Shown: positions 1 through 9,219, counted from the stretch's first letter. The stretch: DNA of 64,000 nucleotides from Bacillota bacterium (GCA_021846565.1 JAJZWS010000007.1:1-64000); one strand, 5' to 3'. Notes: a model not told the origin generated them from the letters alone. Numbers and translations are program-made.

Positions 1-339
1 TCCCGGGATTTCCCCCCTTCGAATGGTGGTGGTTTGTCACTCCTTTCATTCGACATCAGGGCCGGAAATCCCTTTATTCATGCGGCTTTCCGGGATCTCC
101 ACTCCTCGCTTTTTTCAGGGGCCACTAGATAGGGACATGTTGGATGGGATGAGATCTGCCGGAGTCACTCTTCGTGGGACGCCCCTCATCGTCAGCCCGC
201 CGAGAGTACCTACCTGGACCGCGTGCGCCGACGACGGGCGCGAAGTCCCTCCGCATCTGCGAGCAGGCTTCGGCCCCGCCCGCACCGGGGCAGGGGCGAA
301 TTTCCGAAAAGGCTCCTGGCGAGCCGTCGCAGAGGACGT
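1..339. other. No recognisable gene
   Basis: I see no credible coding frame here. The long forward frame that starts at 23 is antisense to the transglycosylase gene and has no family signature. A reverse frame ending near 115 could be the tail of something decayed, but nothing in it can be named. Confidence 0.4.
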
Positions 340-382
340 GGCGAACACAAAAACGCGGGAGGGGATGTCCCCTCCCGCGTTT
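340..382 (-). terminator. Rho-independent terminator of the transglycosylase gene
   Basis: A perfect 15-bp inverted repeat (351-365 with 368-382) has a 2-base centre. Read on the reverse strand it is followed by TTTTTG. It lies 10 bases beyond the stop codon of the reverse-strand transglycosylase gene, which is the expected place and orientation. Confidence 0.85.
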
Positions 383-391
383 GGAATCGAC

Positions 392-1696
392 TCAGGGAGC
401 CCACTGGGAGTACTGCAGGTACAGCGCCTCGATGTTGGCCACGTACTGTTGGACCGAGGCCCCCCAGGACTGAGCAAACAGGCCCGCCAGGCTGCCGTAG
501 GCCTTGACGCTGCCGGGCCCGGCGTTGTAGCCCGCCAGCGCCTCACTGAGATACGTGCTGCTGTTGCCCGGCGGCACCGCCAGCGACGGACTGACGTTGG
601 CCGACGCGCCCGGACCGCCGAAGTAGTCCAGGAGGTAGCGCAACTCAAAGCACCCAATCAGGAGGTTGTCCTCGGCGTTGTACAGTGCCGACGGCGGCAG
701 GCCCAGCTCCGCTTCGATGGGCGCGGCGGTGCCGGGCTCTACCTGCATCAGGCCCACGGCGCCGGCGGGACTCACCGCGTGCTGGTTGCCCCCCGACTCC
801 TCGGTGATGACGCCGATGACCAGGGCCGGCGGCAGGCCGCCGCCCAGTTGAGTCGTGGCCGACTGCACCAGGGGATACAGCGCGGTGAACAGCTGGTGCT
901 GGCTCAGGTAGCCCCCGGTGTACTGCGCCAAGAGCGCCTGAATCTGGTTGACGATGCTGGTGAGCTGGCTTTTCAGCTGGCCAATATAGGTCGCCTGCTG
1001 CTGCTCCTGACTGTGCAGGCTGATGACCAGCGCGCCGGCGCTGGCCGCCGCGGCCTGCTCCGCATTGGTGGCCGCCACCGCCTGCTGTTGCAACGCCACC
1101 AGATGGTTCTTCTGCGTGACCAGCTGGGCCTGTTTTTGGTGCATCAGCGCGTCCTGGGCTTTGATCTGGTTCACCAGGTTGGTGGCCATGGTGGCCACCT
1201 GGCTCAGCATGTACAGGCGGCTCAGGAAGTCGGAGAACGACTTCGCGCCCAAAATGACATCCAGGTACCCCACCGCACCGTGTTCTTCCATCAGCCGCAC
1301 CTGTGCGGTCAGCAGGGACGCTTCGTAGTGCAGGTGGCGGTTGATGCTGGTGATCTCGTTCTGCGTGGTGGTGAGCTGGGCCTGGGTGGCTTGAATCTCG
1401 CCGTCGATCGCCGCCACCCGCGAGCGATCCTGGGCCACCTGCTGGTTGATTTGCTGGATGCGGGACTGAGTTGCCAGGATGGAGTTCTGCGTCGCTTTCA
1501 GCTGGCTTTGCTCCGCGTTGAGCTGTTGCGACGTCTGGTGCTGTTGCTGCTCCAACTGCTGAAGCGAGGCCGCATGCGCTGTCGCCAGCGGTCCCACCGC
1601 CAACAGCATCGCCGCGCACACCCCCGGCCACAATCGATGCATGCCACACCCCCGTCGTCCGACCGTCAGGAACGAACGGCTTACCAGGTTCGACAT
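392..1696 (-). CDS. Secreted coiled-coil lytic transglycosylase (SLT domain)
   Basis: Predicted exported murein-cleaving enzyme. The N-terminus has a basic stretch and a hydrophobic signal segment (AMLLAVGPLATAHAA), followed by a Gln-rich coiled coil of about 200 residues like the PcsB/CwlO type. The C-terminal part carries the SLT/lysozyme-like fold: ITEESGGNQHAVSPAGAVGL with the catalytic Glu in the first motif, then GLMQVEPGTA and the late AGYNAGPGSV motif. This start is preceded by AAGGA about 10 bases upstream; a second ATG at 1642, closer to the signal peptide, is possible. The gene stands alone on the reverse strand with its own terminator. Coiled coil plus SLT domain suggests a cell-division or cell-separation hydrolase. 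Target and timing are unknown. Confidence 0.85.
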   Translation of the reverse strand: MSNLVSRSFLTVGRRGCGMHRLWPGVCAAMLLAVGPLATAHAASLQQLEQQQHQTSQQLNAEQSQLKATQNSILATQSRIQQINQQVAQDRSRVAAIDGEIQATQAQLTTTQNEITSINRHLHYEASLLTAQVRLMEEHGAVGYLDVILGAKSFSDFLSRLYMLSQVATMATNLVNQIKAQDALMHQKQAQLVTQKNHLVALQQQAVAATNAEQAAAASAGALVISLHSQEQQQATYIGQLKSQLTSIVNQIQALLAQYTGGYLSQHQLFTALYPLVQSATTQLGGGLPPALVIGVITEESGGNQHAVSPAGAVGLMQVEPGTAAPIEAELGLPPSALYNAEDNLLIGCFELRYLLDYFGGPGASANVSPSLAVPPGNSSTYLSEALAGYNAGPGSVKAYGSLAGLFAQSWGASVQQYVANIEALYLQYSQWAP

Positions 1697-2134
1697 CGGA
1701 CAGGAGATTCCTTGTAGGCGGCCCAAATTTGTTGTCGGGCGTGTGGAGATGGCGGTCGAAGGCCAGCGACGGCGTGGCGCACATTGATGCAACCCATCCC
1801 TCCGGAGCTTTTGCATCGTCCCGGGGGGACGCCTCGGTTGCGTCGCGCGCGCCCTAAGGGATTACCGCCGCGGCCTAAAACACAATTGTCGTGGCGCCTA
1901 GCGGACCGACTGCCACGGATTCGGGGTGGCTCTTGGCACGGTCACGACGCGCCTCGGCATTTGACTCTTCGGGTGAATCGAGATGTGACGCGAGGGGTGA
2001 TTCCTATCGAGATAGCGCAGTTGGCGCTCGGTGATGGGCTTGGCCACTAACCGCCCGCGCTCGCACCTCGCGTTACCCCGGTGCGGCGGTGGAGGGTGGT
2101 CGGACCGTGCGTCCGTCCGGGGGGATCAGGTGAC
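1697..2134. other. Mostly non-coding; one small possible reverse ORF (1898-2047)
   Basis: No clear gene is seen. The best candidate is a 49-codon reverse-strand frame from GTG at 2047 to TAG at 1898. Its protein is basic and begins with the Val-Ala-Lys-Pro-Ile-Thr-Glu-Arg-Gln-Leu-Arg-Tyr-Leu-Asp pattern. It has protein-like composition but no good ribosome binding site and no family I recognise. The frame stays open upstream of the GTG, so it could be a fragment of a longer lost gene. Confidence 0.3.
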
Positions 2135-2580
2135 GTGGCTCGCCTGGACACCTCCGTGGGGGTCAAGCGGTTGATCGCGGATGCTCGAGGGACGCAGCGG
2201 CTCGGGTGATCGAGGCGTCGTGCCGTCTGATGGCGCCCGCCCTTCTCTCAGTCGAGGTCGCCAGCGTTCTCCGCCCGCCCGTGCCACGAGGCTTGCCGGA
2301 GGCCCTCCCCGGCGAGGCTCGGCACCAATGCCGAGGAGGTGCGATCACGCGGTGGAGAAGCCCCGGGGACCATGGCCCGCCCCGATTTGCGACCGGTCCT
2401 GGTCCTGCACCCCGTCGCGCTTGCGAGGCAAGCGGACTTGCAGCAACGGTCTTTCGCTGTGGTGCAGCGCTAGCTAGGGCGTGGTGGGCAAGCACCGCCA
2501 GCAGGGCTTCCGCGCCAAGCCTCCAAATCGCCGGCGAAGCATGCAACGGGCGGCGGCCCCTTGTGCGGCGGGCCGCCGCT
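2135..2580 (+). pseudogene. Decayed PIN-domain toxin (VapC-like)
   Basis: From GTG 2135 the frame reads as the first strand of a PIN domain (ARLDTSVGVKRLIADARG) and then hits a stop at 2207-2209. Coding continues in another frame from 2206 with RLMAPALLSVEVASVL, the typical second PIN motif (APALLxxEVxxVL). Further on, around 2370-2460, a piece reading RPVLVLHPVALARQADL matches the usual mid-region of VapC proteins. At least two frameshifts separate these pieces, so no intact toxin is made. Family and frameshift calls come from reading the frames by eye. Confidence 0.55.
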
Positions 2581-2590
2581 CTGATAAGAT
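2561..2590 (+). promoter_or_regulatory. Candidate sigma-A promoter of rpmE
   Basis: TTGTGC (2561-2566) and TAAGAT (2585-2590) are separated by 18 bases and lie about 45 bases before the rpmE start. The match is moderate, the position is sensible, and no other candidate was seen. Confidence 0.4.
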
Positions 2591-2634
2591 GGGCGTCGAT
2601 TCACGCGGCGGATGGAGAATCGGAAGAGGGTGAG

Positions 2635-2841
2635 ATGTTGAAGCCTGAGATTCATCCCAAGTACCAGCGGACCACCATCACGTGCTCCTGTGGGGCGGTG
2701 TACCAGGTGGGGTCGACCCGGGACAACCTGCGCATCGAGGTTTGCGGCAAGTGCCATCCGGTGTACACCGGCGGCAGCCAGCGGCTCATCGATACGGGCG
2801 GCCGGGTGGAGCGGTTCAAGCGCAAATACGGCATGAAGTAA
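2635..2841 (+). CDS. rpmE: 50S ribosomal protein L31 (zinc-binding form)
   Basis: A 68-residue small ribosomal protein of the large subunit. It is the C+ form: Cys17, Cys19, Cys37 and Cys40 make the zinc site (TCSCG and CGKCHP). The ending KRKYGMK and the MLKPEIHP start are typical. The ATG is preceded by GGAAGAGGGTGAG. It has its own promoter and terminator and sits just ahead of prfA, the usual Firmicutes arrangement. Zinc-form L31 is normally replaced by a Cys-free paralogue under zinc starvation; no such paralogue is in this window. Confidence 0.97.
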   Translation: MLKPEIHPKYQRTTITCSCGAVYQVGSTRDNLRIEVCGKCHPVYTGGSQRLIDTGGRVERFKRKYGMK

Positions 2842-2867
2842 ACAGAGCCTCGGCTCTGTTTTTCTTT
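2841..2867 (+). terminator. Rho-independent terminator after rpmE
   Basis: A 9-bp inverted repeat (2841-2849 with 2852-2860) with a 2-base centre runs straight into a T-rich tail ending at 2867. It starts on the last base of the rpmE stop codon. Confidence 0.9.
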
Positions 2868-2978
2868 CCGCGCCGGTCGAGGAAACAGCCATGGATCGGA
2901 AGCGCTGGGAATGAGCTTTAAATGGACGCGCCGGTGACGATTGGGACGGGGCGATCCGAGTAGCGGAGGAGCGAGGCG

Positions 2979-4055
2979 ATGGACAGCCGCATGACGAGCC
3001 GCCTGCAGCAGATGGTGGCCCGGGGACAGCACTTGGAGGCTGAACTGTCTCGTCCGGAGGTGGTGTCGGACCCGGTGGCGGCGCGACGTCTGGGCAAGGA
3101 ACTGGCCCGGTTGGCCCCAGTGTTGGCGCGGTTTGCCCAGCATCAGGAGAGTCGGCGCACCGAAGATGAGCTACGCCGACTGATGCGGGAAGACCCCGAA
3201 CTCCGCGGGTTGGCGGAGGCGGAGTTAGAGACGGTGCGCAGCGACTTGGCCCGCCTGGAAGCCCTGCTGGCGGAGGACCTGCTTCCGCGCGACCTCAACG
3301 ACGACAAGAACGTCATTGTCGAGGTCCGTGCGGGCACTGGCGGGGACGAAGCCGCCCTGTTTGCGGCCGATTTGTTGCGTATGTACCTTCGGTTTGCAGA
3401 GCGCGAGGGTTGGCGAGTAGAGATGCTGTCCGAGAGCCCGACGGATATTGGGGGCTTTAAAGAAGTCATTGTCCTCATCGAGGGCGACGGCGCATACAGT
3501 CGTCTCAAGTTTGAGAGCGGCGTGCACCGCGTGCAGCGGGTGCCGTCGACGGAGGCCCAGGGGCGCATCCACACGTCGGCCGCCACGGTGGCGGTGATGC
3601 CCGAAGCCGAAGAGGTGGATATGGCCATCGACCCCGAGGACCTGAAGATTGAAACCATGCGGGCTGGGGGCGCGGGCGGCCAGCACGTCAACAAGACCGA
3701 GTCCGCGGTGCGCATCACGCATCTGCCCACCGGCATCTCGGTGCATGCGCAGGATGAGCGGTCCCAGCACAAAAATCGCGACAAGGCGATGCGCATCCTG
3801 CTCGCACGGGTGCAGGACCTGCGCACCCAGACGCAGGCATCCGAACAGGCGTCGGCGCGGAGGGCGCTGGTGGGCAGCGGAGACCGCTCTGAGCGAATTC
3901 GCACCTACAATTTCCCGCAGAACCGTGTTACCGACCACCGTGTCGGCCTCACACTCCACCGCCTGGAGGCGGTGCTGGACGGGGACCTGACCGAGCTTTT
4001 GGCCGCCTTGGCGGCGGCCGAGGATCAGGCGCGCCTGGCTGAACCGGTGCCATGA
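2979..4055 (+). CDS. prfA: Peptide chain release factor 1
   Basis: RF1 recognises UAA and UAG stop codons and triggers peptide release. The 358-residue length is normal. The catalytic GGQ lies at residues 233-235 ([12 protein letters not shown]) and the class-specific tripeptide region reads [10 protein letters not shown], with P-S-T at 189-191, the RF1 type rather than the SPF of RF2. The ATG follows a GGAGGAGCGAGGCG stretch. It overlaps prmC, whose product methylates the GGQ glutamine, by 4 bases (ATGA), so the two are translationally coupled. Confidence 0.97.
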   Translation: MDSRMTSRLQQMVARGQHLEAELSRPEVVSDPVAARRLGKELARLAPVLARFAQHQESRRTEDELRRLMREDPELRGLAEAELETVRSDLARLEALLAEDLLPRDLNDDKNVIVEVRAGTGGDEAALFAADLLRMYLRFAEREGWRVEMLSESPTDIGGFKEVIVLIEGDGAYSRLKFESGVHRVQRVPSTEAQGRIHTSAATVAVMPEAEEVDMAIDPEDLKIETMRAGGAGGQHVNKTESAVRITHLPTGISVHAQDERSQHKNRDKAMRILLARVQDLRTQTQASEQASARRALVGSGDRSERIRTYNFPQNRVTDHRVGLTLHRLEAVLDGDLTELLAALAAAEDQARLAEPVP

Positions 4056-4876
4056 GGACCCTCACCGCCGCCTGGGACGCCGTGCGCCGGCAGCTGGCGC
4101 GGGCCGGGGTGCCCGACCCGGAACGTGAGACGCCTTTGCTGCTGGCGGCCGCCTTGGGGCTCCCTAAGGAAGTCCTGTACCGTGACCGGCCCCCCGTTGA
4201 CGACGCGGCGTGGGTCCGCCTCGAGGCGTGGACCGAAAGGCGCGCGCGGCGCGAGCCGATGGCGTACGTGCTGGGCCGCCAAGAATTTTTTGGCTTGGAA
4301 TTGGTGGTCACGCCCCGGGTGCTGGTGCCGCGGCCCGCCACCGAAACGTTGGTGGCGACGGCCCTGGCCGAGATTCCGGCGCGCGCAGGCCGCGTGGTGG
4401 ACGTCGGGGTGGGCTCCGGCGCGGTGGCGCTGGCGCTGGCCCGTCATGGATTTGCCGGGTGGCAGGTGGAGGGGGTGGATTCGGACCTGCAGGCGCTGAC
4501 GCTGGCCAAAATCAATCGGGAGCGGGTGGGCGTGCGGGCCCGGTTTTATCCCTCGGATCTGCTGGCGCAGGTCGAGGGAGGGCTGTTGGCCGTGGTGGCG
4601 AACCTGCCCTACGTGGGCCAGGGTGACGCCGTGGATCCGGAGGTGCACTTCGAACCTCCGCGGGCGGTGTTTGGGGGCGCCCGCGGGCCCGAACTCATCC
4701 TGCGGCTCGTGGGGCAGCTCATGGGCAAGCTCGCGCCCGACGGCCACGCGTTGCTGGAGGTGGGCGCAGGGCAGGCGGTCGAGGTGGCCCAGGCTCTGGC
4801 CGAGGCCGGCTTGACCGTGGCGCCGCCGGTGGCCGACGTCGACGGCATCGCGCGGGTGGTGTGGGGGAGGCGCTGA
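4052..4876 (+). CDS. prmC: Release factor glutamine N5-methyltransferase
   Basis: A SAM-dependent methyltransferase of 274 residues that modifies the Gln of the GGQ motif in release factors. It has the N-terminal helical domain ending in the conserved [20 protein letters not shown] segment, the SAM-binding [15 protein letters not shown], and the catalytic N(L)PY at residues 184-187. Here the usual NPPY is NLPY, a mild but notable substitution at the second position. The start overlaps the prfA stop. Confidence 0.93.
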   Translation: MRTLTAAWDAVRRQLARAGVPDPERETPLLLAAALGLPKEVLYRDRPPVDDAAWVRLEAWTERRARREPMAYVLGRQEFFGLELVVTPRVLVPRPATETLVATALAEIPARAGRVVDVGVGSGAVALALARHGFAGWQVEGVDSDLQALTLAKINRERVGVRARFYPSDLLAQVEGGLLAVVANLPYVGQGDAVDPEVHFEPPRAVFGGARGPELILRLVGQLMGKLAPDGHALLEVGAGQAVEVAQALAEAGLTVAPPVADVDGIARVVWGRR

Positions 4877-4877
4877 G

Positions 4878-5240
4878 GTGAGGGACGAGACGCAAGCGAA
4901 AGACACCATCACGGTGCCGGAAGTCGTCGAGCGGTTGCAGCGTGGAGACCCTACGGTGTTGATTGACGTGCGCTTTGGCAAGATGGGCGAGGTGCCCGGC
5001 TCCGTCGCCGTTCCGGTCACGGATTTGGAGGATGACCCTCGCGACTGGGACCGCGAGGCGCTGTTGGTGGTGTTTTGCCAACACGGGCATGGCGCCAGTG
5101 AGTACGCACAGGAAGTGCTGCGTGAGCAGGGATATGATCAGGTGCGGCGGCTGACCGGCGGCGTGGATGCCTGGGTGCAGTTTCACCACCGCCAACGGCC
5201 GGGGAAGGAGGCGGCGCCGACTGAATGCGGGCGCCCGTAA
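4878..5240 (+). CDS. Single-domain rhodanese-like sulfurtransferase
   Basis: A 120-residue cytoplasmic rhodanese domain. The active-site loop is VVFCQHGHGASEYA with the catalytic Cys at 67. The N-terminal LIDVRF and C-terminal LTGGVDAW motifs are typical. The GTG start lies one base after the prmC stop (TGAGGTG). The gene sits between prmC and an ion permease, in the place where Bacillus has other genes. The sulfur acceptor cannot be told from sequence. Confidence 0.88.
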   Translation: MRDETQAKDTITVPEVVERLQRGDPTVLIDVRFGKMGEVPGSVAVPVTDLEDDPRDWDREALLVVFCQHGHGASEYAQEVLREQGYDQVRRLTGGVDAWVQFHHRQRPGKEAAPTECGRP

Positions 5241-5243
5241 CCC

Positions 5244-6494
5244 ATGACCGACGCCGCGCTGTGGGCCCTCGTCGTCTTTGGGCTGCTGTACGTCATGCTG
5301 GTGGGTGAATGGGTGCATCGCGCGGTCGCGGCGCTGGCGGCCGCGCTGGCAGTGGTGTTTGGCGGACTGCTGCCGCCCGCCCGGGCCGTGGCCGCGGTGG
5401 ACTGGAACACGATCCTGCTGTTGTTTGGCCTCATGGTGCTGGTGAGCCTGGGCGAAGAGGTGGGGTTGTTTCCGGCACTCGCCTCCTGGGTTCGCCGGGT
5501 GACCGGGCCGTCGCCGTGGGGAACCATTCTTGGGTTCATGATCGTGGTGGCGGTGCTGTCCAGTGTTCTGCCCAACCTGTCCGTGATCCTGATTCTGGGC
5601 CCCGCCCTGTTCACGGCGGCCGAGCACTGGGACTTGGACCCGGTGCCGCTCTTGGTGTTTGCCATTATGGCGTCCAACCTGGCGGGCCTGGCCACCCTGG
5701 TGGGCGACCCGCCCAACATCCTCATCGGCACCGCTGCCGGGCTGTCCTTTACGCAATTCGTCACGCACCTGGGTCCTTTGGCGCTGGTGTTGGTGTTGAT
5801 GGTCCTAGGCTATGCGCGCCTGGCGCTCAAGCCACCCGACCGGGCCGCGGCGCGCTGGCACCCGACGTCCATCCCGCATCTGCGCAGCGGCTGGGCGTTG
5901 GGGGTCGTGATGGGGGCCACCCTGGTGGGCTTCATCCTGCAGTCGGATCTGGGGATGCCCGTGGGCGTCATCGCCGTAGCCGGCGCGACGCTGGCGCTGT
6001 TGCTGGTGGGGGGAGACGTGGAGCACCATCTCCGCGAGGTGGACTGGGGCACGCTGGTGTTTTTCGCCGGCCTGTTCATCGTGGTGGGGGCGCTGGTGCG
6101 AGCCGGCGTCATTCGAGCGGCCGGAACCTGGCTTTTGGCGCAGCACCTGGGCGACGGGCTTCCGGTGGCCGTGTTGGTGGCGACCGCCGTCTGTTCGGCC
6201 GTATTGGACAACATACCCATTGTGGCCGCCGCCATTCCGCTGGTGTCGGGCATCGTGGCCCAGGACCCCCAATATGGCCTCACGCTGTGGCTGGCGCTGG
6301 CGGCTGGTGCCGCCGTGGGTGGCAACGCCACGCTGCTGGGCGCCTCAGCCAACCTGGTGGGGGTGAGCCTCGCCCGTACCCGGGGATACGCCCTCGGCTT
6401 TAAGACGTACCTGCGCTGGTCCCTGCCGCTGTCGGGAGCCACCCTCGCGGTGGCGGTGGCGTGGCTTTGGTGGCAAGCAGGGATCACGCGCTGA
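5244..6494 (+). CDS. ArsB/NhaD-family ion permease
   Basis: A polytopic membrane protein of 416 residues with about eleven hydrophobic segments. Family signatures are VGDPPNILIGTAAGLSF in the first half and VLDNIPIVAAAIPLV in the second half, the two inverted repeat motifs of the ion transporter superfamily that includes ArsB, NhaD and SLC13 carriers. Substrate is not determinable: arsenite, sodium/proton exchange or an organic anion are all possible. It follows the rhodanese gene by 3 bases and is probably co-transcribed with prfA-prmC. Confidence 0.82.
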   Translation: MTDAALWALVVFGLLYVMLVGEWVHRAVAALAAALAVVFGGLLPPARAVAAVDWNTILLLFGLMVLVSLGEEVGLFPALASWVRRVTGPSPWGTILGFMIVVAVLSSVLPNLSVILILGPALFTAAEHWDLDPVPLLVFAIMASNLAGLATLVGDPPNILIGTAAGLSFTQFVTHLGPLALVLVLMVLGYARLALKPPDRAAARWHPTSIPHLRSGWALGVVMGATLVGFILQSDLGMPVGVIAVAGATLALLLVGGDVEHHLREVDWGTLVFFAGLFIVVGALVRAGVIRAAGTWLLAQHLGDGLPVAVLVATAVCSAVLDNIPIVAAAIPLVSGIVAQDPQYGLTLWLALAAGAAVGGNATLLGASANLVGVSLARTRGYALGFKTYLRWSLPLSGATLAVAVAWLWWQAGITR

Positions 6495-6561
6495 CGTCGA
6501 CGGCCGTGTGGTGTAATGGAGCGGGCGGCAGGCCAGACGGCGCGGGCAGGAGGGACGCAGT

Positions 6562-7569
6562 ATGGCGGTAACACGGCTTCCAGCGAGTGCGGCGGGTATT
6601 GGGCGCGCCGGCGCCGCGCTGGCGGCAGGGGAACTGGTCGCCTTCCCTACGGAAACGGTGTATGGCTTGGGGGCCGACGGCACGAACCCCCGCGCCGTTG
6701 CCAACATCTACCTCGTGAAGGGGCGTCCTCCCGACAACCCCCTGATCCTGCACGTGGTGGACGCGGCGGCGGCCCAGGAGGTGGCGCGGGTGTGGCCGGA
6801 CGACGCGCGCCGCCTGGCGGATCGGTTGTGGCCCGGACCGCTGACCCTGGTGGTGCCGGCGCGGCCCACCGTACCCCGCGTCGTGCGGGGCGGGCTGGAT
6901 ACCGTGGCGGTGCGCTGCCCCAGCCATCCTCTGGCCCGCCGTCTGTTGGCGGCGGCCGGCCTGCCGGTGGCGGCGCCTTCCGCCAATCGGTCGGGGCAGC
7001 CCAGTCCCACCACCGCTGACGCCGTGGCTCGCGCACTTGGCGGCGCCGACGTCCCCGACGTCGGGGTGTGGCTGGTGGACGGGGGACCGTCACCCATCGG
7101 GGTGGAGTCGACGGTGGTGGATGTTTCCCGGGCTCGTCCCGTGCTGCTGCGGCCGGGCGGCCTTTCCCGGGAGGCCATCGAACAGGTGGTGGGGCCGCTG
7201 GACAGCCCGGGGGCGGGGGAGCCCGCCCGGTCGCCCGGCATGCGGTATCGCCATTACGCGCCGGACCGCCCGCTGGTGCTGCTGGCCATGGATCCCGAAG
7301 CCGCAGTGCAGGCGCTGCGTCAAAGGCCCGCAGCCCAGACTGGCCTCCTGGCGGAACGGCGTGTGGTCGAGGCGCTGGACTGGCCGGCCGCGGTGAGCTT
7401 GGGGGACAGTCCCTCCGACGCGGCCGCCGTCCTGTTCGAAGGCTTGTTGACCTTGGATCGATGGCCGGGCTTGGACCGGCTGGTGGCAGTGTGGAACAAT
7501 CGAGAGGGAGTCGGCTGGGCGGTGATGAACCGCTTGGAGCGAGCGGCCGCGGAGGTGATGCGGGCATGA
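6562..7569 (+). CDS. tsaC: L-threonylcarbamoyladenylate synthase (Sua5/YwlC type)
   Basis: Makes threonylcarbamoyl-AMP for the t6A37 modification of ANN-decoding tRNAs. The YrdC-like catalytic domain is clear: AFPTETVYGLGADG, KGRPPDNPLILHV and APSANRSGQPSPT. The C-terminal extension to 335 residues is the Sua5 domain, so this is the two-domain form. The ATG follows GCAGGAGGGACGCAGT. It overlaps the next gene by ATGA, the conserved ywlC-ywlE order. Confidence 0.95.
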   Translation: MAVTRLPASAAGIGRAGAALAAGELVAFPTETVYGLGADGTNPRAVANIYLVKGRPPDNPLILHVVDAAAAQEVARVWPDDARRLADRLWPGPLTLVVPARPTVPRVVRGGLDTVAVRCPSHPLARRLLAAAGLPVAAPSANRSGQPSPTTADAVARALGGADVPDVGVWLVDGGPSPIGVESTVVDVSRARPVLLRPGGLSREAIEQVVGPLDSPGAGEPARSPGMRYRHYAPDRPLVLLAMDPEAAVQALRQRPAAQTGLLAERRVVEALDWPAAVSLGDSPSDAAAVLFEGLLTLDRWPGLDRLVAVWNNREGVGWAVMNRLERAAAEVMRA

Positions 7570-8036
7570 GCAGGAGTCCGGCTGTCACCTCGGGCGCGGC
7601 GGTGCTGTTTGTGTGCACCGGCAACACCTGCCGCAGCGCGTTGTCAGAGGCGTTTTGGCGCGTCTGCCGGCCCGACATCCCGGCCGGGTCCGCCGGCACC
7701 CAGGCTTGGCCAGGGGTGCCGGCGGCCGCCGAGGCCGTGCTGGTGGCGGCGAGCCGCGGGGGAGATTTGTCGAGTCACCGGTCCCGGCCCCTGGACGACG
7801 TTTCAGGGGTTCCGGCTCATGTGTATGTGATGACCGCCCGGCAGCGGGACGAGGTGCTGGCGCGCCGGCCCGACTGGGCCGGCCGGGTCGAGCTGTTGAC
7901 AGAAGCGGTCGGCGAATCGGGCGATATCGCGGACCCGGCGGGCGGGACGGCGGCAGCGTACGAAACCCTGGGCGGGCACCTGTGGCGCTTGCTCACGCGG
8001 CTTGCGGACCTGCTGGAGCCCGTGCCACCGCAGTGA
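7566..8036 (+). CDS. ywlE: Low-molecular-weight phosphatase, probable protein-arginine phosphatase
   Basis: A 156-residue member of the LMW-PTP family. The P-loop is FVCTGNTCRSALSEA. The Thr in the middle of C-T-G-N-T-C-R is the residue known in YwlE to favour phosphoarginine over phosphotyrosine, and the gene context (after ywlC, before rpiB) is that of Bacillus ywlE. The catalytic Asp is in DIADPAGG, where DP is the usual general-acid motif. It probably opposes an arginine kinase of the McsB type, not seen in this window. Confidence 0.88.
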   Translation: MSRSPAVTSGAAVLFVCTGNTCRSALSEAFWRVCRPDIPAGSAGTQAWPGVPAAAEAVLVAASRGGDLSSHRSRPLDDVSGVPAHVYVMTARQRDEVLARRPDWAGRVELLTEAVGESGDIADPAGGTAAAYETLGGHLWRLLTRLADLLEPVPPQ

Positions 8037-8108
8037 GCCCACCGGGGGCCCGAATCAGGGCCCAGACAGTCAAAGACGGACGAAGACGGGCGAAGGAGGA
8101 GGCGGCAC

Positions 8109-8561
8109 ATGAGGATAGCAGTCGGCGCAGACCACGCCGGGGTGGATCTCAAGGAGGCCGTCGTGGATTGGCTGGTGGACCAGGGATACGATGTCCACGA
8201 TGTTGGCACCTTCGATCACGAGTCCGTGGACTATCCGGATTACGCCGTGAAAGTGGCGCAGGCGGTGGCGCAGGGGGAGGCCGCGTTCGGGTTCCTGTTC
8301 TGCGGCACGGGGCTGGGGATGTGCATCACCGCCAACAAGGTGCCCGGCGTGCGGGCCGTCACCTGCCACGAACCGATGTCCGCGCGGCTGGCGCGCGCGC
8401 ACAACGATGCCAATGTCCTCACGATGGGCGGGCGGTTGGTGGCGCCCGGTCTGGCGCTCGACGTGATTGGGCATTTTCTGGGATCGGACTTTTCGGGGGG
8501 ACGCCACGCGGGCCGCGTGGACAAGATTGTCGAGCTGGAGCGGCGGGGTGGCCCCAACTGA
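8109..8561 (+). CDS. rpiB: Ribose-5-phosphate isomerase B
   Basis: Interconverts ribose 5-phosphate and ribulose 5-phosphate. At 150 residues it matches the RpiB/LacAB family: MRIAVGADHAG at the start, the catalytic Cys in FLFCGTGLGM, and HNDANVLTMGGR. The ATG follows AAGGAGGAGGCGGCAC. It lies between ywlE and upp; the glyA and ywlG genes found here in Bacillus are missing. Confidence 0.95.
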   Translation: MRIAVGADHAGVDLKEAVVDWLVDQGYDVHDVGTFDHESVDYPDYAVKVAQAVAQGEAAFGFLFCGTGLGMCITANKVPGVRAVTCHEPMSARLARAHNDANVLTMGGRLVAPGLALDVIGHFLGSDFSGGRHAGRVDKIVELERRGGPN

Positions 8562-8598
8562 ACCGGTCGGCACATCGACGGCGGGCAGGAGGTTGGGT

Positions 8599-9219
8599 GT
8601 GCTGACGGTGCTGGACCATCCCCTGCTGGCGGTCCACCTGACCGCCCTCAGGGACCGCACGACAGGCGCGGCGGCTTTTCGGGGCCATTTGGATGCCATG
8701 GGGCGTCTGATGGCCTACCCTGTGCTGGCCGGACTGTCCCTCCGCGACGTTTGGGTACAGACGCCCCTGGCGCCGGCGCCCGGCGTGGTCCTAGCCGCCC
8801 AACCGGTGCTGGTGCCCATCCTGCGTGCGGGCCTCGGCCTGCTGGATGCGTTTTGTGCTGCAGCTCCGGGGGCCTCGGTGTCTCACCTGGGCCTTTATCG
8901 GGACGACGCGGCGCACCAGCCCGTGGCCTACTTCGAGAACTTCCCACCGGCCTGGAGCGGACGGCCGGTGGTGGTGCTGGATCCCATGCTGGCCACCGGC
9001 GGGTCCCTGGCCGCGGCGTTGGGCAAGCTGACCCAGTGGGGCGCTCGCGATGTGGTGGTGGCAGTTGTCCTCGCAGCCCCGGCAGGGATAGGGCGGATCG
9101 AGCGCGAATACCCAAGTGTTCGGCTGTTTGTGGCGGCGGTGGATGACGGGCTAGACGAGCGAGACTTTATCCTACCGGGACTGGGTGATGCCGGCGACCG
9201 GCAATACGGCACGCCGTGA
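8599..9219 (+). CDS. upp: Uracil phosphoribosyltransferase
   Basis: Salvages uracil to UMP using PRPP. A GTG start at 8599, preceded by AGGAGGTTGGGT, gives 206 residues, the usual length; the longer upstream frame overlaps rpiB and is not family-like. PRPP loop VVLDPMLATGGSLAAAL and the C-terminal uracil-binding GLGDAGDRQYGT are intact, as are VPILRAGLG and HLGLYRD. It is the last gene before the ATP synthase operon, as in Bacillus. Confidence 0.95.
   Translation: MLTVLDHPLLAVHLTALRDRTTGAAAFRGHLDAMGRLMAYPVLAGLSLRDVWVQTPLAPAPGVVLAAQPVLVPILRAGLGLLDAFCAAAPGASVSHLGLYRDDAAHQPVAYFENFPPAWSGRPVVVLDPMLATGGSLAAALGKLTQWGARDVVVAVVLAAPAGIGRIEREYPSVRLFVAAVDDGLDERDFILPGLGDAGDRQYGTP

Noticed and set aside
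23-1717. 564-codon forward ORF
   Set aside because: Antisense to the lytic transglycosylase, which has a signal peptide, family motifs and terminator. No protein family in the forward frame.
2206-2634. N-terminal extension of rpmE in a 211-codon frame
   Set aside because: L31 begins at ATG 2635 with a good ribosome site; the upstream part is a PIN toxin remnant that happens to share the frame.
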